Positions 28,747 to 38,785 of a DNA stretch of 64,000 bases are shown piece after piece. The position numbers were made by a program, and so were the translations under genes. The DNA comes from Methylophaga thalassica. Its GTDB lineage: Bacteria; Pseudomonadota; Gammaproteobacteria; Nitrosococcales; Methylophagaceae. The notes under the pieces were generated by a model. That model was given only the letters and a program-made list of their open reading frames with translations, ran no database searches and was not told the origin of the DNA. Every line of letters starts with the position of its first letter. The stretch's first letter is position 1. Location of the stretch: positions 372,001-436,000 of the forward strand of contig NZ_BSND01000005.1 in assembly GCF_030159795.1 (NCBI RefSeq). Direction: 5' to 3'.

Positions 28747-30855
28747 TTACACCTTGAATGACGATAAGCCGGTTTGCAACTCATTGGCTGTGGCATCCAA
28801 ATCGCTACCGACCTGACTCAATTGTTTTGCGCCTTCCGCCGTTTGCTGAACCAGATCAGAAATACGGGTTAAGTTCTCACTGACGTTTTCACAGACATTA
28901 CTCTGCTCTTCAGTGGCTGAAGCAATCTGTAAAGTCATTTCAGAGACTTCATCAATGGCGGTTTTAATTTTCATTAAGGCACTGGCAGCTGAATGCGCTA
29001 ATTCCACGCTATGCTCTACCTGCTGACCGCTTTTCTTCATCGCTTCAGAGGCTTCTTTATTACCCTGATTCAATAATGAAAGTCGATTCTGGATTTCTAC
29101 GGTCGCTGACTGCGAGCGGTTAGCTAATGCACGTACTTCATCTGCCACTACAGCAAAACCACGTCCTTTTTCACCTGCTCTGGCAGCTTCAATCGCGGCA
29201 TTCAATGCTAATAAATTGGTTTGTTCGGCGATGCCCTGAATTTCAACCAAAATCTCGGCAATAGCGCCGCTGTTTTTGACCAGTTGATCCAACGCTGCTT
29301 CAGAAAGTTGAACACTGTTTTTCACATCACTGATTGACTGTGCATTCTGACTGACAAGATCGGCACCGGCTTCGGTTGATTGGTGTGCATCACTGACAAG
29401 TGTCGCTGTACGCTCAGCATTACCGGCAATTTGCTGAGCTGAGGCCGACATTTCAGTAACTGCAGACACCATCTGATCTAATAAACTGCTTTGCTCATTC
29501 ATCTGCTCACTGGTTTGCTGACTAATTTGCTTACCTTGTGCGGACAATTCACTTATGCGATTACCGATAGGCAGCATCTTTTTAATGAGCGTCTGTAACT
29601 TCTCAATAAATGTATTCAACAAACCAGCCAATTTGCTGGTTTCATCCTGGCGAGTGATATTAATGCGTTGAGTGAGATCACCTTCTCCACCGGCCAATTT
29701 ACCCACAATGCCCGTCATATCATGTAAGGGTTTCACACTACTTTTCGCGACGAACCAGACAATAACCATTCCGATGATCGCGAATAAGATGCCGAGTAAC
29801 GTTGTCTGGGTGATAAATCGTGACTGCTGTTTATCCATGAATGACTGCTGCTTCTCAATATCAGCATAGATAACCGCTTCAGGCACTGAAATATACACAA
29901 TCCATGGCTTATCAGCTTGAGCTAGAGTGAACGGTTTTAAAACTCTCAATGCAGAGTCGTCAGCAAATATTTTGCCCTCACCCGAAGTAGATACGGCTTT
30001 AATTTTTTCGACCAGACCAGCATCGATAGACTTCAGGTTTTTGCCCACCAATTCAGGATGCTCGCTATCAGCAACGATGACACCCTTAGGGCTTAATAAC
30101 AGCATCTGACCAGCGCCATCATAAAGCCGTTTATCAACATCTATGACTTTGGATTGCAGGAAGTCAGCACTGATATCCACACCCGTCATGCCAATAAACT
30201 GTCCGTTGTTGTTAATGGGGACGACCATACTGGTCAATAAAACATCCTTACCATTAATAGGATAAATATAAGGGTCAATGACACAACTTTTGTTGGAATC
30301 TTTCGGGCATAGGTAATATTCGCCAGCTCTGACACCATTTTCGTCACGGCTCTGGTCTTCAAGTCCAACCAGATTCTCAATAGTAAACCCCTCATCATTA
30401 CCGTGAATGACATAAGGTAGGAAACGACCATTTTCATCACTACCCGTTGTTGAACGATATAAGCCATCAGAAAAATCGAGTTGATTCGGTTCAAAAGCGA
30501 CATAGGTCCCTAAGAAATTAGGGCTCAGATTTAAGGTCTTTTTCAGGATATCAAGTGCTAGTTGACGTTTATCAATGCTATTCGAGGCATCGGCGAGTGT
30601 CTGCATAGACATCGATGTGGTAGTGGCTACATTTAACGCTTTTTCAAGAGGCACAAGCAGACTGGCACTGGTATCACTGGCCAGCAGATCGAGGTAGTTT
30701 TCTGCCTGCTCTTTTGTTATTTCACTGCTGTAATCTGCTAGTGAATCGTTAATTTTGCCAAAGTTGTATACCACAACAAGTGCCGTTACCAACACAACAG
30801 ACAGCAGACTCAGCCCAGCCCAAACGCTAAAGCGTTGCTGAATAGATAAATTCAT
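28747..30855 (-). CDS. Methyl-accepting chemotaxis protein with Cache sensor
   Basis: A 702-residue transmembrane receptor that controls the CheA kinase. Order: membrane helix 1 (about 12-30), a large periplasmic region of about 310 residues of dCache type (with [20 protein letters not shown] and [11 protein letters not shown]), helix 2 near [24 protein letters not shown], then the signalling domain. The highly conserved tip is [20 protein letters not shown]. There is no C-terminal pentapeptide for CheR/CheB tethering. The ligand is unknown; dCache domains commonly bind amino acids, amines or carboxylates. No che genes are nearby. Confidence 0.93.
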   Translation of the reverse strand: MNLSIQQRFSVWAGLSLLSVVLVTALVVVYNFGKINDSLADYSSEITKEQAENYLDLLASDTSASLLVPLEKALNVATTTSMSMQTLADASNSIDKRQLALDILKKTLNLSPNFLGTYVAFEPNQLDFSDGLYRSTTGSDENGRFLPYVIHGNDEGFTIENLVGLEDQSRDENGVRAGEYYLCPKDSNKSCVIDPYIYPINGKDVLLTSMVVPINNNGQFIGMTGVDISADFLQSKVIDVDKRLYDGAGQMLLLSPKGVIVADSEHPELVGKNLKSIDAGLVEKIKAVSTSGEGKIFADDSALRVLKPFTLAQADKPWIVYISVPEAVIYADIEKQQSFMDKQQSRFITQTTLLGILFAIIGMVIVWFVAKSSVKPLHDMTGIVGKLAGGEGDLTQRINITRQDETSKLAGLLNTFIEKLQTLIKKMLPIGNRISELSAQGKQISQQTSEQMNEQSSLLDQMVSAVTEMSASAQQIAGNAERTATLVSDAHQSTEAGADLVSQNAQSISDVKNSVQLSEAALDQLVKNSGAIAEILVEIQGIAEQTNLLALNAAIEAARAGEKGRGFAVVADEVRALANRSQSATVEIQNRLSLLNQGNKEASEAMKKSGQQVEHSVELAHSAASALMKIKTAIDEVSEMTLQIASATEEQSNVCENVSENLTRISDLVQQTAEGAKQLSQVGSDLDATANELQTGLSSFKV

Positions 30856-31116
30856 TTTAACTCCGTAGAAATACAGCCACCCGTCAAAACTGTATCCTGT
30901 TTGTTAGCTGATGAATAAAGCTAAAGCGCCACTATAAAAATGTACACAAACAGACGACAAATTCAGGCTACTGTTCTCCATTAAACAGTGCTCAAACGTG
31001 TTCTATAAGTTATGACAAGTCACCAAAGAAATGATGATGTGCAAAATATGACAGAAAGCGAAATAGAAAACAATGTTTAATGAGAGGAAACATGGATTCA
31101 GTCACATATCTCTTTC

Positions 31117-32826
31117 TCAATACAGTCTCATGCCGACTTTTTTCACCGTATCGCCATCGACTTCATTCACTACCCAATGAATGCCATGCCAGTCAATATC
31201 ATCGCCCACTACCGGGTGTCCACCTACACGGCGGGCAATAAATTCCCCTAGACTGACGCCGACTTCCTGAGGACTGATGGTTAAGCCATAGGCCTTAGCC
31301 ACATCCACTAACATTGCATCACCATTGAGTACAAAAGAACCAAAAAAGGCTAACTGTTTCTGATTAAGTTGGTTATCGCCATTAAATAACTCATTTAAAT
31401 TATCTAAATCTTCTTCGCGACTAATCACACATAGAATATCGCCCAATTTTAAGCGGGTACTTCCTTTGGGATGAATCATTTCCTCATTGCGGAATAAGGC
31501 AGAAATCATTGCCCCAGATGGAAAACGTAATAAACGAATAGGTTGCTCATCAAGGCGATGATTTTCTACTTTATAGACAAACATTTCATAATCACGCTCA
31601 GGCAAAATCCCCAGAGATCCACGCTGTCTTGGGCTGGCTTTTTTAGGGATCTGTACCCGCATCCATTTTGCCATCGGCAATAATGTTCCGCCCTGAATTA
31701 ATAGCGACAGCAGGACCACAGCAAACGCCACATTGAAATACATTGACGAATTATCTACTCCGCCGATAACAGGGAAAATCGCTAACACAATCGGCACAGC
31801 ACCACGCAATCCAACCCAGGAAATAAAGCCGATTTCCCGCCAGCGGAACTTAAAGAACGGTTTTACTGAGAGCACGACAGCCAGCGGTCTGGCAACAAAA
31901 ATAAGGGCTAAGGCAATAACCAGTGACGGTAAAGCATATTTCATCAATTCAGTAGGCGTGACCAACATACCCAGCACCAGGAATAAGCCAATTTGACTTA
32001 ACCAGGCCAGACCGTCATACACAGGTAAAATGTGCTGTAACTGACGCGTGTTTTCACTGCCTATCATTAAGCCGCAAAGATAGATCGCCAGAAAACCACT
32101 GCCCCCTACCCAGGAAGCCAACCCAAAAATAGTAAACCCCAGTGCTAAAGCCAGCAGAGAATACAGGCCTGGTACCAACTCTAATTTGTTCAATAAACGT
32201 TTGACTAACCAACCACCTAAAAGACCAATACCAATGCCAAAACCAAATTGTTGCAGGAAAAATAAGACATTGCCTAAAACCGTATTTTCATCACTGATCA
32301 ATAACTGAATAAACATCAAGGTGAGGAAAATAGCCATCGGATCGTTAGTACCGGATTCAATTTCAAGGGTAGCACCAACCCGCTCGTTGATATTAATCCC
32401 TTGGCCACGCAACATGGAAAATACGGCAGCCGCATCGGTTGATCCGACAATAGCACCAATCAACAGCCCTTCAACCAATGTCAGATCAAAAATCCACATT
32501 GCGATTAAACCAACGACGCCGCTGGTAATAAATACGCCAACGGTTGCCATAGATAAGGCAGGTTTAAAACCAACACGGAATGTTTTCAGGCGAGTACGCA
32601 TCCCGCCATCAAGCAAAATCATCGCTAATGCCAGATGACCGATGACAAAAGCCACAGAATAATTATCAAACTGAATACCTAAAACACCGTCTTCCCCAGC
32701 CAACATACCTAAAGCCAGGAAGATAATCAGCAGAGGCAGACCAAATAATGACGATAAGCGGCTGGCCAGAATGCTGAGAGCAATCAGGGAACCACTTAAC
32801 AGAAACAACATACTTATCGAATTCAT
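31117..32826 (-). CDS. cvrA: Potassium/proton antiporter, CPA1/NhaP2 (CvrA) type
   Basis: A 569-residue inner-membrane antiporter. It has about 12 transmembrane helices in the first 390 residues, including GAIVGSTDAAAVFSMLRG and the ion-binding ESGTNDPMAIFLTL (Asn-Asp pair), then a cytoplasmic TrkA-C-like domain (about 400-480) and a CorC/HlyC-type C-terminal domain. This architecture is that of CvrA/NhaP2, which exports K+ in exchange for protons and helps in osmoadaptation, a useful role in a marine organism. It is a single-gene unit on the minus strand. Confidence 0.9.
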   Translation of the reverse strand: MNSISMLFLLSGSLIALSILASRLSSLFGLPLLIIFLALGMLAGEDGVLGIQFDNYSVAFVIGHLALAMILLDGGMRTRLKTFRVGFKPALSMATVGVFITSGVVGLIAMWIFDLTLVEGLLIGAIVGSTDAAAVFSMLRGQGININERVGATLEIESGTNDPMAIFLTLMFIQLLISDENTVLGNVLFFLQQFGFGIGIGLLGGWLVKRLLNKLELVPGLYSLLALALGFTIFGLASWVGGSGFLAIYLCGLMIGSENTRQLQHILPVYDGLAWLSQIGLFLVLGMLVTPTELMKYALPSLVIALALIFVARPLAVVLSVKPFFKFRWREIGFISWVGLRGAVPIVLAIFPVIGGVDNSSMYFNVAFAVVLLSLLIQGGTLLPMAKWMRVQIPKKASPRQRGSLGILPERDYEMFVYKVENHRLDEQPIRLLRFPSGAMISALFRNEEMIHPKGSTRLKLGDILCVISREEDLDNLNELFNGDNQLNQKQLAFFGSFVLNGDAMLVDVAKAYGLTISPQEVGVSLGEFIARRVGGHPVVGDDIDWHGIHWVVNEVDGDTVKKVGMRLY

Positions 32827-32901
32827 AGGGGCGCTTTTAAATATGAGCTATGTCATAAACATAGCAACAAATGCTCAGAAGAGCACGAAATGACAGTGAA
32901 T

Positions 32902-33378
32902 TTATCGGGGTGATGAGGGATTTTTTAAACTAAATGTCCCGGCCTCTTCAATATCAATAAAAGGTAAAAGGCTGCCGACATCCAGACGCGCCTTAAATCG
33001 ATAATCAAATGAATCTTTGTTATTACTCATCAATTGACTGATTAACTTCGCACCGCCAATCAAATCTGGCACAGCCCTGATTGTAAACTCCTCCGTGCCG
33101 TAGCCTGCGACCCGAGGCAAGTCAGGTTCAGCACCACTTAAAATACGATAGCCATCAACTTCAACGGAATAGCTCATACCTTTCAATGGCAGTGCACTCC
33201 GGTTGGGATTAATGACTTTTAAGCCAACAAGAAATGTCGGTGTTGAAGCTGTTGATTGAGGCGCCAGAGTAAAGGAGGTGATATTGACCTGCGGCTGTTC
33301 GAACTGAGGAGACAATGTAGCGCATGCTGATAAGGTATAAGTCATGATAAAAAGAATGACCCAACGAAAGTGTCGCAT
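32902..33378 (-). CDS. LEA type 2 family lipoprotein
   Basis: A 158-residue lipoprotein with a lipobox TLSAC (lipidated Cys19), followed by a single LEA14/WHy-type beta domain: VNITSFTLAPQ, LVGLKVINPNRSALPLKGMS, YSVEVDGYRILSG. LEA-2 domains are linked to desiccation or osmotic stress in other organisms, but the role of the bacterial lipoproteins is unproven. It lies 75 bases upstream of cvrA on the same strand and could share its transcript; both fit an osmotic-stress theme. Confidence 0.8.
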   Translation of the reverse strand: MRHFRWVILFIMTYTLSACATLSPQFEQPQVNITSFTLAPQSTASTPTFLVGLKVINPNRSALPLKGMSYSVEVDGYRILSGAEPDLPRVAGYGTEEFTIRAVPDLIGGAKLISQLMSNNKDSFDYRFKARLDVGSLLPFIDIEEAGTFSLKNPSSPR

Positions 33379-33477
33379 TGAATGCTCCTGTGATGATTTA
33401 GAATCGAGTAACCCACAACAAATGATGCCCTCGGAGGCTTAATTCAAGCTTATCAGACAGATTAAATTGAAAGGTCA

Positions 33478-33515
33478 CAAAAAAAGCGCCGCACTTTCTT
33501 TCAAAAGCACGGCGC
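33478..33515 (-). terminator. Terminator of the small acidic secreted protein gene
   Basis: On the minus strand GCGCCGTGCTTT pairs with AAAGTGCGGCGC (12 bp with two G-U pairs, loop TGAAAG) and is followed by a run of T residues. It lies about 40 bases after the stop of the gene at 33558-33827. Confidence 0.8.
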
Positions 33516-33557
33516 CTGTTAAAGCTTATGGACGCAGTGTCCATTCAGAAATTCAGA

Positions 33558-33827
33558 TTATTGACCGCGTTCCTGAACTTCTTCATTTTCATCCATCTCA
33601 TATGCCGGATGCGGTGAGTTAGCAGAATCCTCTGCTTCCTCCATATTTTCTTTATATTCTTCGCTGTGTTTTTTATCTTTGATGGTATCCAGCTCTTCAC
33701 CCATTTCATGAGCAGGGTGTTTTGCACCCTCATGGGACGACTCATGTTCATTTGCAAAGGCTGCACCTGAACTAAATAAAACCAGCATTACAACCGATAA
33801 TAAAGTTGTTAGTTGTGTTTTTAACAT
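33558..33827 (-). CDS. Small acidic secreted protein with repeated motif
   Basis: An 89-residue protein with a clear signal peptide (hydrophobic TLLSVVMLVLFSSGAAFA, cleavage expected after AFA). The mature part is about 63 residues, very rich in Glu, His and Lys and without Cys. A motif is repeated: KHPAHEMGEELDTI and PHPAYEMDENEEV. The composition suggests an unfolded periplasmic protein that might bind metal or act as a polyelectrolyte; I recognise no family. A ribosome site (GGAGAAA) precedes the ATG, and a terminator follows, so it is a single gene. Confidence 0.7.
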   Translation of the reverse strand: MLKTQLTTLLSVVMLVLFSSGAAFANEHESSHEGAKHPAHEMGEELDTIKDKKHSEEYKENMEEAEDSANSPHPAYEMDENEEVQERGQ

Positions 33828-34053
33828 GATTTTCTCCTTTGTTTGATTCCATCAAACATCGGTGAGAAGAACCTGAACAGATATCTATATATTCAGGACT
33901 GTTTCCTACCCTAACGAATTATTGAGTAGAATTCAAATCACGAAAATATATTTTTCCTTTAATAATCAATAACTAAAAATCATCACACCAGATCAGGCAC
34001 AATCCCGAGCATCATGTCAGATAATCCTTGACACTTACTCGGGAAATGACTGA

Positions 34054-35751
34054 TTATCCTGCCGCCACGTTCTCAACTATCTCAGGGTTAGTACCGTTAA
34101 TAAAACGATTCACGCCATTTAATAAGGCTTTTATCGCCGAGGTGGTGATATTCTGATCCTGACCAACACCAAACACGGTGGCATGTTCACCGACCTTGAC
34201 CTCAACATAACTGACTGCCGTCGCATCAGACCCAGCGCTCATCCCATGCTCGTGATAATCAGCAACGGTAACCGTTTCACCAATATGCTCAGATATCGCT
34301 TTTGCCACCGCATCCAAAGGACCATTTCCCTGACCTTTTAATTCAATACGTTGTTGCTGATATTTCACCACCACATGGCTCAACACCTGATGACTCTCTT
34401 CATCGACAATATGGCTACCCATGTATTGATATGGACTATTCACCTGAACATATTCTTTATCAAACAAGGTCGCGATATTGTCAGCATTGATTTCACGCCC
34501 GCTGCTATCACTGACTTTCTGTACCACTTTGCTGAATTCAATCTGCAAACGTCGTGGCAATTCAAATCCGGCATGCTGCTGTAACAAGAAACTCACACCA
34601 CCTTTACCCGACTGACTATTTACCCGAACCACCGCATCATAACTACGATTAACATCGGCCGGATCGATCGGCAAATAAGGAACTTGCCAGTAATCATCGG
34701 CTTTTTGCACAGCCAAGCCTTTTTTAATCGCATCCTGGTGTGAACCTGAAAATGCGGTAAACACCAACTCTCCTGCATACGGGTGGCGAGGATGTACAGG
34801 CAATTGTGTAGTTTCTTCAAACAACTGACGGATCTGATCCATCTGGGTGAAATCAACACCAGGATGGATCCCTTGTGAGTACAAGTTCATTGCCAAAGTG
34901 ATCAAGTCCACATTACCGGTACGCTCACCGTTACCAAATAAACAGCCTTCCACACGATCTGCACCTGCCATTACCGCTAATTCAGCTGCTGCCACCGCTG
35001 TACCGCGATCATTATGTGGATGCACACTCAATATAATACTGTCGCGATTGTTTAAATGGCGATGCATCCATTCAACCTGATCGGCATAAGTATTCGGCGT
35101 AGCCATTTCCACGGTTGCCGGCAAGTTAATAATCATTTTATGGTCTGGAGTCGGCTGCCAGATCGCCGTCACTGCATCACAGACTTCTTTAGCAAACTCA
35201 ATTTCAGCACTGGAAAATGTCTCCGGTGAATATTGATAAAACCACTCAGTTTCGGGCTGCTTTGCCGTCATTTCTTTGACCCAGCGTGTGCCACGTTCTG
35301 CGATCTCCTTAACTCCCGCCTTGTCTGTACGATAGACAATCTCACGAAATGCCGGTGCAATCGGATTGTACATATGCAAAATGGCACGCTTCGCGCCTTT
35401 TAAGGATTCCACTGTTCGGGCAATTAAGTCTTCTCTGGCCTGAGTTAAGACTTCAATGGTGACATCATCAGGAATACGATTTTCTTCAATCAGCCGGCGT
35501 ACGAAATTAAAGTCCGTCTCCGAAGCTGATGGAAAGCCAACTTCAATTTCTTTGAAACCCATATCCACAAGGGCCAGAAAAAACCGCATTTTAGTGTCGA
35601 CAGACATCGGATCAATCAAAGCCTGATTACCGTCACGTAAATCGGTGCTCATCCAGATGGGGGCTTTATCCAGTACCACATTAGGCCACTGCCGATCCGG
35701 CAATTGGATAGCATCAAAGCGGCGATACTTCTGAGCGGGCTGACTAATCAT
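34054..35751 (-). CDS. leuA: 2-isopropylmalate synthase, long (LeuA2) type
   Basis: Condenses acetyl-CoA with 2-oxoisovalerate, the first committed step to leucine. The 565-residue enzyme has the HMGL-like barrel with [11 protein letters not shown] (metal Asp) and the metal-binding HPHNDRG, then the C-terminal leucine-sensing dimer domain. The length and the [17 protein letters not shown] start match the longer yeast/actinobacterial-like type, not the E. coli 523-residue form. ATG 35751 is preceded by AGGAG at six bases; the longer frame to 35772 has no such site. Upstream is a 312-base region shared with the divergent Lrp-type gene. Confidence 0.94.
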   Translation of the reverse strand: MISQPAQKYRRFDAIQLPDRQWPNVVLDKAPIWMSTDLRDGNQALIDPMSVDTKMRFFLALVDMGFKEIEVGFPSASETDFNFVRRLIEENRIPDDVTIEVLTQAREDLIARTVESLKGAKRAILHMYNPIAPAFREIVYRTDKAGVKEIAERGTRWVKEMTAKQPETEWFYQYSPETFSSAEIEFAKEVCDAVTAIWQPTPDHKMIINLPATVEMATPNTYADQVEWMHRHLNNRDSIILSVHPHNDRGTAVAAAELAVMAGADRVEGCLFGNGERTGNVDLITLAMNLYSQGIHPGVDFTQMDQIRQLFEETTQLPVHPRHPYAGELVFTAFSGSHQDAIKKGLAVQKADDYWQVPYLPIDPADVNRSYDAVVRVNSQSGKGGVSFLLQQHAGFELPRRLQIEFSKVVQKVSDSSGREINADNIATLFDKEYVQVNSPYQYMGSHIVDEESHQVLSHVVVKYQQQRIELKGQGNGPLDAVAKAISEHIGETVTVADYHEHGMSAGSDATAVSYVEVKVGEHATVFGVGQDQNITTSAIKALLNGVNRFINGTNPEIVENVAAG

Positions 35752-36063
35752 GTCTGACTCCTGACAATACACATTAATGACACAAAAGATGCTGAAACAA
35801 ATTTGCCTGACTCACCATATCAATCGGGTTAATTGATACTTTTCCGATGTACCGTTCATGACTTTTGATCATGTCCGTGCATCGTGCCAGCCGCGCTTTT
35901 GGCGCATGAGCTATCAGTTCCAGCCATGTGAAATAGTATAAAGAAGTGCTAATAGAATTAAATTGCTAAGTTTGCACAAAACCAACACATAAAAGAATAA
36001 TATTGCTTATATTTATAAAATATTGAAATATATAACCACATTATAAATTAACAGGAATATTTC
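35752..36063. promoter_or_regulatory. leuA-lrp divergent control region
   Basis: 312 bases between leuA and the Lrp-type regulator, very AT-rich next to the regulator gene (TTATATTTATAAAATATTGA). A TATACT is present on the leuA strand about 180 bases upstream of the leuA start. I see no run of Leu codons typical of an attenuator. Because Lrp proteins often regulate their neighbours in response to leucine, regulation of leuA by the divergent gene is plausible but unproven. Confidence 0.4.
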
Positions 36064-36534
36064 ATGTCTGAGCAACTTGATAAATACGATGTCATGATCT
36101 TGCAAAAATTACAGACTGACGGACGTATCACCAACCAGGAATTAGCCGAAGCCATCAAACTTTCACCCTCGCCCTGTCTGCGCCGGGTTAAACAAATGGA
36201 AGAAAAAGGCTTAATTGATGGTTATGTTGCTTTACTCAACGCCAAAAAATTAGGCCTGACCTTAATGGCCTTTATTGGCATTAGCATGGATAAACATACA
36301 CCAGAACGATTCGAAGCACTTGAATCGACACTCGCCAGTTACCCTGAAGTCCTTGAGTGTCATCTGATAACCGGCCAATCGGCAGATTATTTATTAAAAG
36401 TCATTGTGAAAGATATGGATGCTTATCAACAATTTCTGCTCAATAAATTAACTCGAATTGAAGGTGTAACGGGTGTTCACACTTCCTTTGTGATGAAGTC
36501 GCCAATTAAAACCACGGCTTTGCCTGTTGGCTGA
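36064..36534 (+). CDS. Lrp/AsnC family transcriptional regulator
   Basis: A 156-residue regulator with the N-terminal winged helix-turn-helix (KYDVMILQKLQTDGRITNQE, then LSPSPCLRRVKQMEEKGLID) and the C-terminal RAM ligand domain (VLECHLITGQSADYLLKVIV). Length and sequence agree with leucine-responsive proteins of the Lrp/BkdR type. It is divergent from leuA, so leucine metabolism is a likely target. The stop codon forms part of a perfect hairpin shared with convergent rarD. Confidence 0.9.
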   Translation: MSEQLDKYDVMILQKLQTDGRITNQELAEAIKLSPSPCLRRVKQMEEKGLIDGYVALLNAKKLGLTLMAFIGISMDKHTPERFEALESTLASYPEVLECHLITGQSADYLLKVIVKDMDAYQQFLLNKLTRIEGVTGVHTSFVMKSPIKTTALPVG

Positions 36535-36551
36535 TGCATTAGTGCATCAGC
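36530..36551. terminator. Hairpin between convergent lrp-type gene and rarD
   Basis: GCTGATGCA and TGCATCAGC form a perfect 9-bp stem with the loop TTAG; it includes the TGA of the regulator. No strong U-tract follows on either strand, so it is probably a bidirectional 3'-end hairpin. Confidence 0.5.
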
Positions 36552-36561
36552 TAAAGTTAAG

Positions 36562-37443
36562 TTATACATCAGGTCGTTTCTGCTTTTGTAGCTGCCACAT
36601 CCCAGCCATAAACAGCAGCATCGCTAACCAAACAATAATAAACGTCACTAATCTGGCTTGAGGAAAGTGCTCATCCAATACAAACACACCAATCAGAAAT
36701 TGTATGGTTGGATTGATATACATAATAAAACCGACAATCGATAGATTAATACGTCGGGTTGCCATAGCAAATAAAACCAAAGGTAATGCCGTCAAAAAGC
36801 CTGAGCTAATCAACAACACTGTTGTCGTTGTATCCTCGCCGAATTGTAATATTGACGGCTCAGCATTAGCCTGCCAGCCAATCCACAGCATAACAAAAGG
36901 CATTAACCACAAAGCTTCTATGGTGAGTCCGTTAATACCATCAATCGGGTGGATTTTACGGATAAGTCCGTAGAAGGCAAAAGCAAATGACAAAATTACG
37001 CCCACCCATGGCAAGCTGCCAAATGACCACAGTTCCCAAAGCACTGCCAGAAACGCAATCCCCCCTGCGATGGCTTGCAACGGATGCAAAGACTCTTTTA
37101 GTAAGAGTCGCCCCATCAGCAAGCTGACCAAAGGCATGATGAAATAGCCTAAACTGGCCTCAAGCACCCGATGTTGACCAACGGCCCAGATATACACCAA
37201 CCAGTTAATGGCAATAAATACCGCTGATGCGCCCAGCCACAATAAGGTCGTTTTATTATGCAATGCTTCCCATAGGTGCTTACCGCGCTTTAGCAACAAG
37301 CCCACTGTTAAAGTCGCCACCAGTGACCAGATAATCCTATGCGCGGTCACTTCGATTGGTGACACGTGGCTCAGGTAACTGAAAAAGAGTGGAAAAGTAC
37401 CCCAGATGGTATAAGCCAGAATGGCTAAGACTAGACCTTGCAT
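36562..37443 (-). CDS. rarD: EamA family transporter RarD
   Basis: A 293-residue drug/metabolite-superfamily permease with ten hydrophobic helices arranged as two EamA repeats. The start QGLVLAILAYTIWGTFPLFF and the internal VLEASLGYFIMPLVSLLMG are characteristic of RarD. The transported substrate is not established. It is convergent with the Lrp-type gene and followed upstream by the alkyltransferase-like gene on the same strand. Confidence 0.9.
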   Translation of the reverse strand: MQGLVLAILAYTIWGTFPLFFSYLSHVSPIEVTAHRIIWSLVATLTVGLLLKRGKHLWEALHNKTTLLWLGASAVFIAINWLVYIWAVGQHRVLEASLGYFIMPLVSLLMGRLLLKESLHPLQAIAGGIAFLAVLWELWSFGSLPWVGVILSFAFAFYGLIRKIHPIDGINGLTIEALWLMPFVMLWIGWQANAEPSILQFGEDTTTTVLLISSGFLTALPLVLFAMATRRINLSIVGFIMYINPTIQFLIGVFVLDEHFPQARLVTFIIVWLAMLLFMAGMWQLQKQKRPDV

Positions 37444-37540
37444 GGTGTTCTCAGAAATTTAAATACATATGGTATCAGTGACACAAACGGCTATAAACAC
37501 TTATCAGCTAACTCCCCTTATCAGAGAGTTACGGTGCATA

Positions 37541-37843
37541 TTAATGGTGCTGGTAAACCGATAATTGTATTTTCCCGTTATGAATGACAATGCCTTCTGC
37601 GCGAAGGCACTGTATCTGCATAGCGTATTTATCGCTGCCTTCAGGAAAAGATGAACGCCCCTGGGCATTAATGACTCTATGCCAGGGCAATAACGTATTT
37701 GCCGGTAAATTTTTCAGTACCGTCCCGACATAACGAGCATATCCTGGATAGCCACAACGCTTAGCAATTTGTCCGTATGTCATCACTTTTCCGAAAGGTA
37801 TATCGGCAACGGTTTGCCATATCATGGTATCAAGTTCGTTCAT
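37541..37843 (-). CDS. Alkyltransferase-like (ATL) protein, MGMT family
   Basis: A 100-residue protein with the DNA-binding fold of O6-methylguanine-DNA methyltransferase but without the acceptor cysteine: the PCHR motif is PWHR (53-56). Such ATL proteins bind O6-alkylguanine lesions and pass them to nucleotide excision repair. The rest of the core is intact (FGKVMTYGQIAKRCG, YVGTVLKNLP). I chose ATG 37843 by family length; a TTG-initiated frame extends to 37888. Neither start has a good ribosome site. Confidence 0.88.
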   Translation of the reverse strand: MNELDTMIWQTVADIPFGKVMTYGQIAKRCGYPGYARYVGTVLKNLPANTLLPWHRVINAQGRSSFPEGSDKYAMQIQCLRAEGIVIHNGKIQLSVYQHH

Positions 37844-37992
37844 TGTGCTGAGTATAGACGTTGATTCATTTATTTTGTCGATAAACAAGGGACTTTTTTG
37901 TGTTATTCAGCCAAGCGATAAGGCTAAAAAATGTGATAAATTTCACATTAGCTAGAACGCTACTTTATCAACTCAAGACAAGGATGACTTTA

Positions 37993-38706
37993 GTGAAAAC
38001 ATTCACAGCCTTACTCTGTTTATTTTTCTTATCAACAGCCAATGCTTACACCCTATCTTCTGGCCCAATACAGAAATGGGGAGACCCCACACTCGGCACG
38101 GGGGCAACGATCAGTTACAGCTTTATGATGGGTGGAGAACAATGCGATACATCTACTTGCTCTGCGTTAGATAGCTTTATGCCATTGGGGTTTCAGCAAG
38201 AAATCAAAAAAGCATTTAATACCTGGAGCAGTGTCGCCAACCTCAATTTTATTGAAGTTGCAGACGATGGCGCTAACTTTAATACATTAACCACCTCAGG
38301 CGATATCCGCATCGGTGGTGAAATGATTGATGGACCAAGCGGCGTATTAGCTCATGCTTTTTATCCCGATACCCATTGGTATTTTTCTGCTGGAGGTGAC
38401 CTGCATTTTGATACATCAGAAACATGGAGTATTGATAATCTGGTTGATGGCATCAGCATCTTCTGGGTAGCCTTACACGAAATTGGCCACTCCCTGGGCT
38501 TGGGTCATTCAAACGAATCTAACGCTATCATGGGGCCTTATTACAACCCTGTTCTGACAGGTCTTCAAGCTGATGATATTGCTGGTATTCAATATCTCTA
38601 TGGTGCCAATATTTCAGCCGTCCCAGTTCCGGCAGCATTCTGGTTATTAAGTTCAGCCTTGGTAGGCTTGTGTGGATTAAGAAGAAAAACATCTTCTAAA
38701 AATTAA
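37993..38706 (+). CDS. Matrixin-like zinc metalloprotease with VPxPA C-terminal sorting signal
   Basis: A 237-residue secreted protease of the matrixin (M10A) type. It has a signal peptide (TFTALLCLFFLSTANA), a short domain with two cysteines (Cys51, Cys56), and the zinc motif HEIGHSLGLGH (162-172) with the Met-turn at NAIM. The C-terminus is tripartite: VPVPA, a hydrophobic helix (AFWLLSSALVGLCGL) and a basic end RRKTSSKN. This resembles VPLPA/PEP-CTERM signals processed by exosortases. GTG 37993 has AAGGA eight bases upstream, and it starts just before the signal peptide; longer frames exist. No exosortase gene is in the window. Confidence 0.85.
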   Translation: MKTFTALLCLFFLSTANAYTLSSGPIQKWGDPTLGTGATISYSFMMGGEQCDTSTCSALDSFMPLGFQQEIKKAFNTWSSVANLNFIEVADDGANFNTLTTSGDIRIGGEMIDGPSGVLAHAFYPDTHWYFSAGGDLHFDTSETWSIDNLVDGISIFWVALHEIGHSLGLGHSNESNAIMGPYYNPVLTGLQADDIAGIQYLYGANISAVPVPAAFWLLSSALVGLCGLRRKTSSKN

Positions 38707-38715
38707 TATGAATCA

Positions 38716-38742
38716 GCCTCTCACTCTATGTGGGTGAGAGGC
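38716..38742. terminator. Hairpin between matrixin gene and convergent GGDEF-EAL gene
   Basis: GCCTCTCAC and GTGAGAGGC form a perfect 9-bp stem, extendable inwards, ten bases after the matrixin stop. On the plus strand TCAACATCTTTATTT follows, a modest U-rich tail. Confidence 0.65.
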
Positions 38743-38785
38743 TCAACATCTTTATTTGCCAATACCATAGTATCTCGAACGGCCA

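Noticed and set aside
30960-31000. ACTGTT-N8-AACAGT dyad upstream of the chemotaxis receptor considered as a LexA box
   Set aside because: A LexA box needs CTGT-N8-ACAG; here the spacing is N10, so it does not fit.
34003-34044. TCCCGAG...CTCGGGA dyad downstream of leuA as terminator
   Set aside because: The arms are 28 bases apart and no U-tract follows on the minus strand, so I do not call it.
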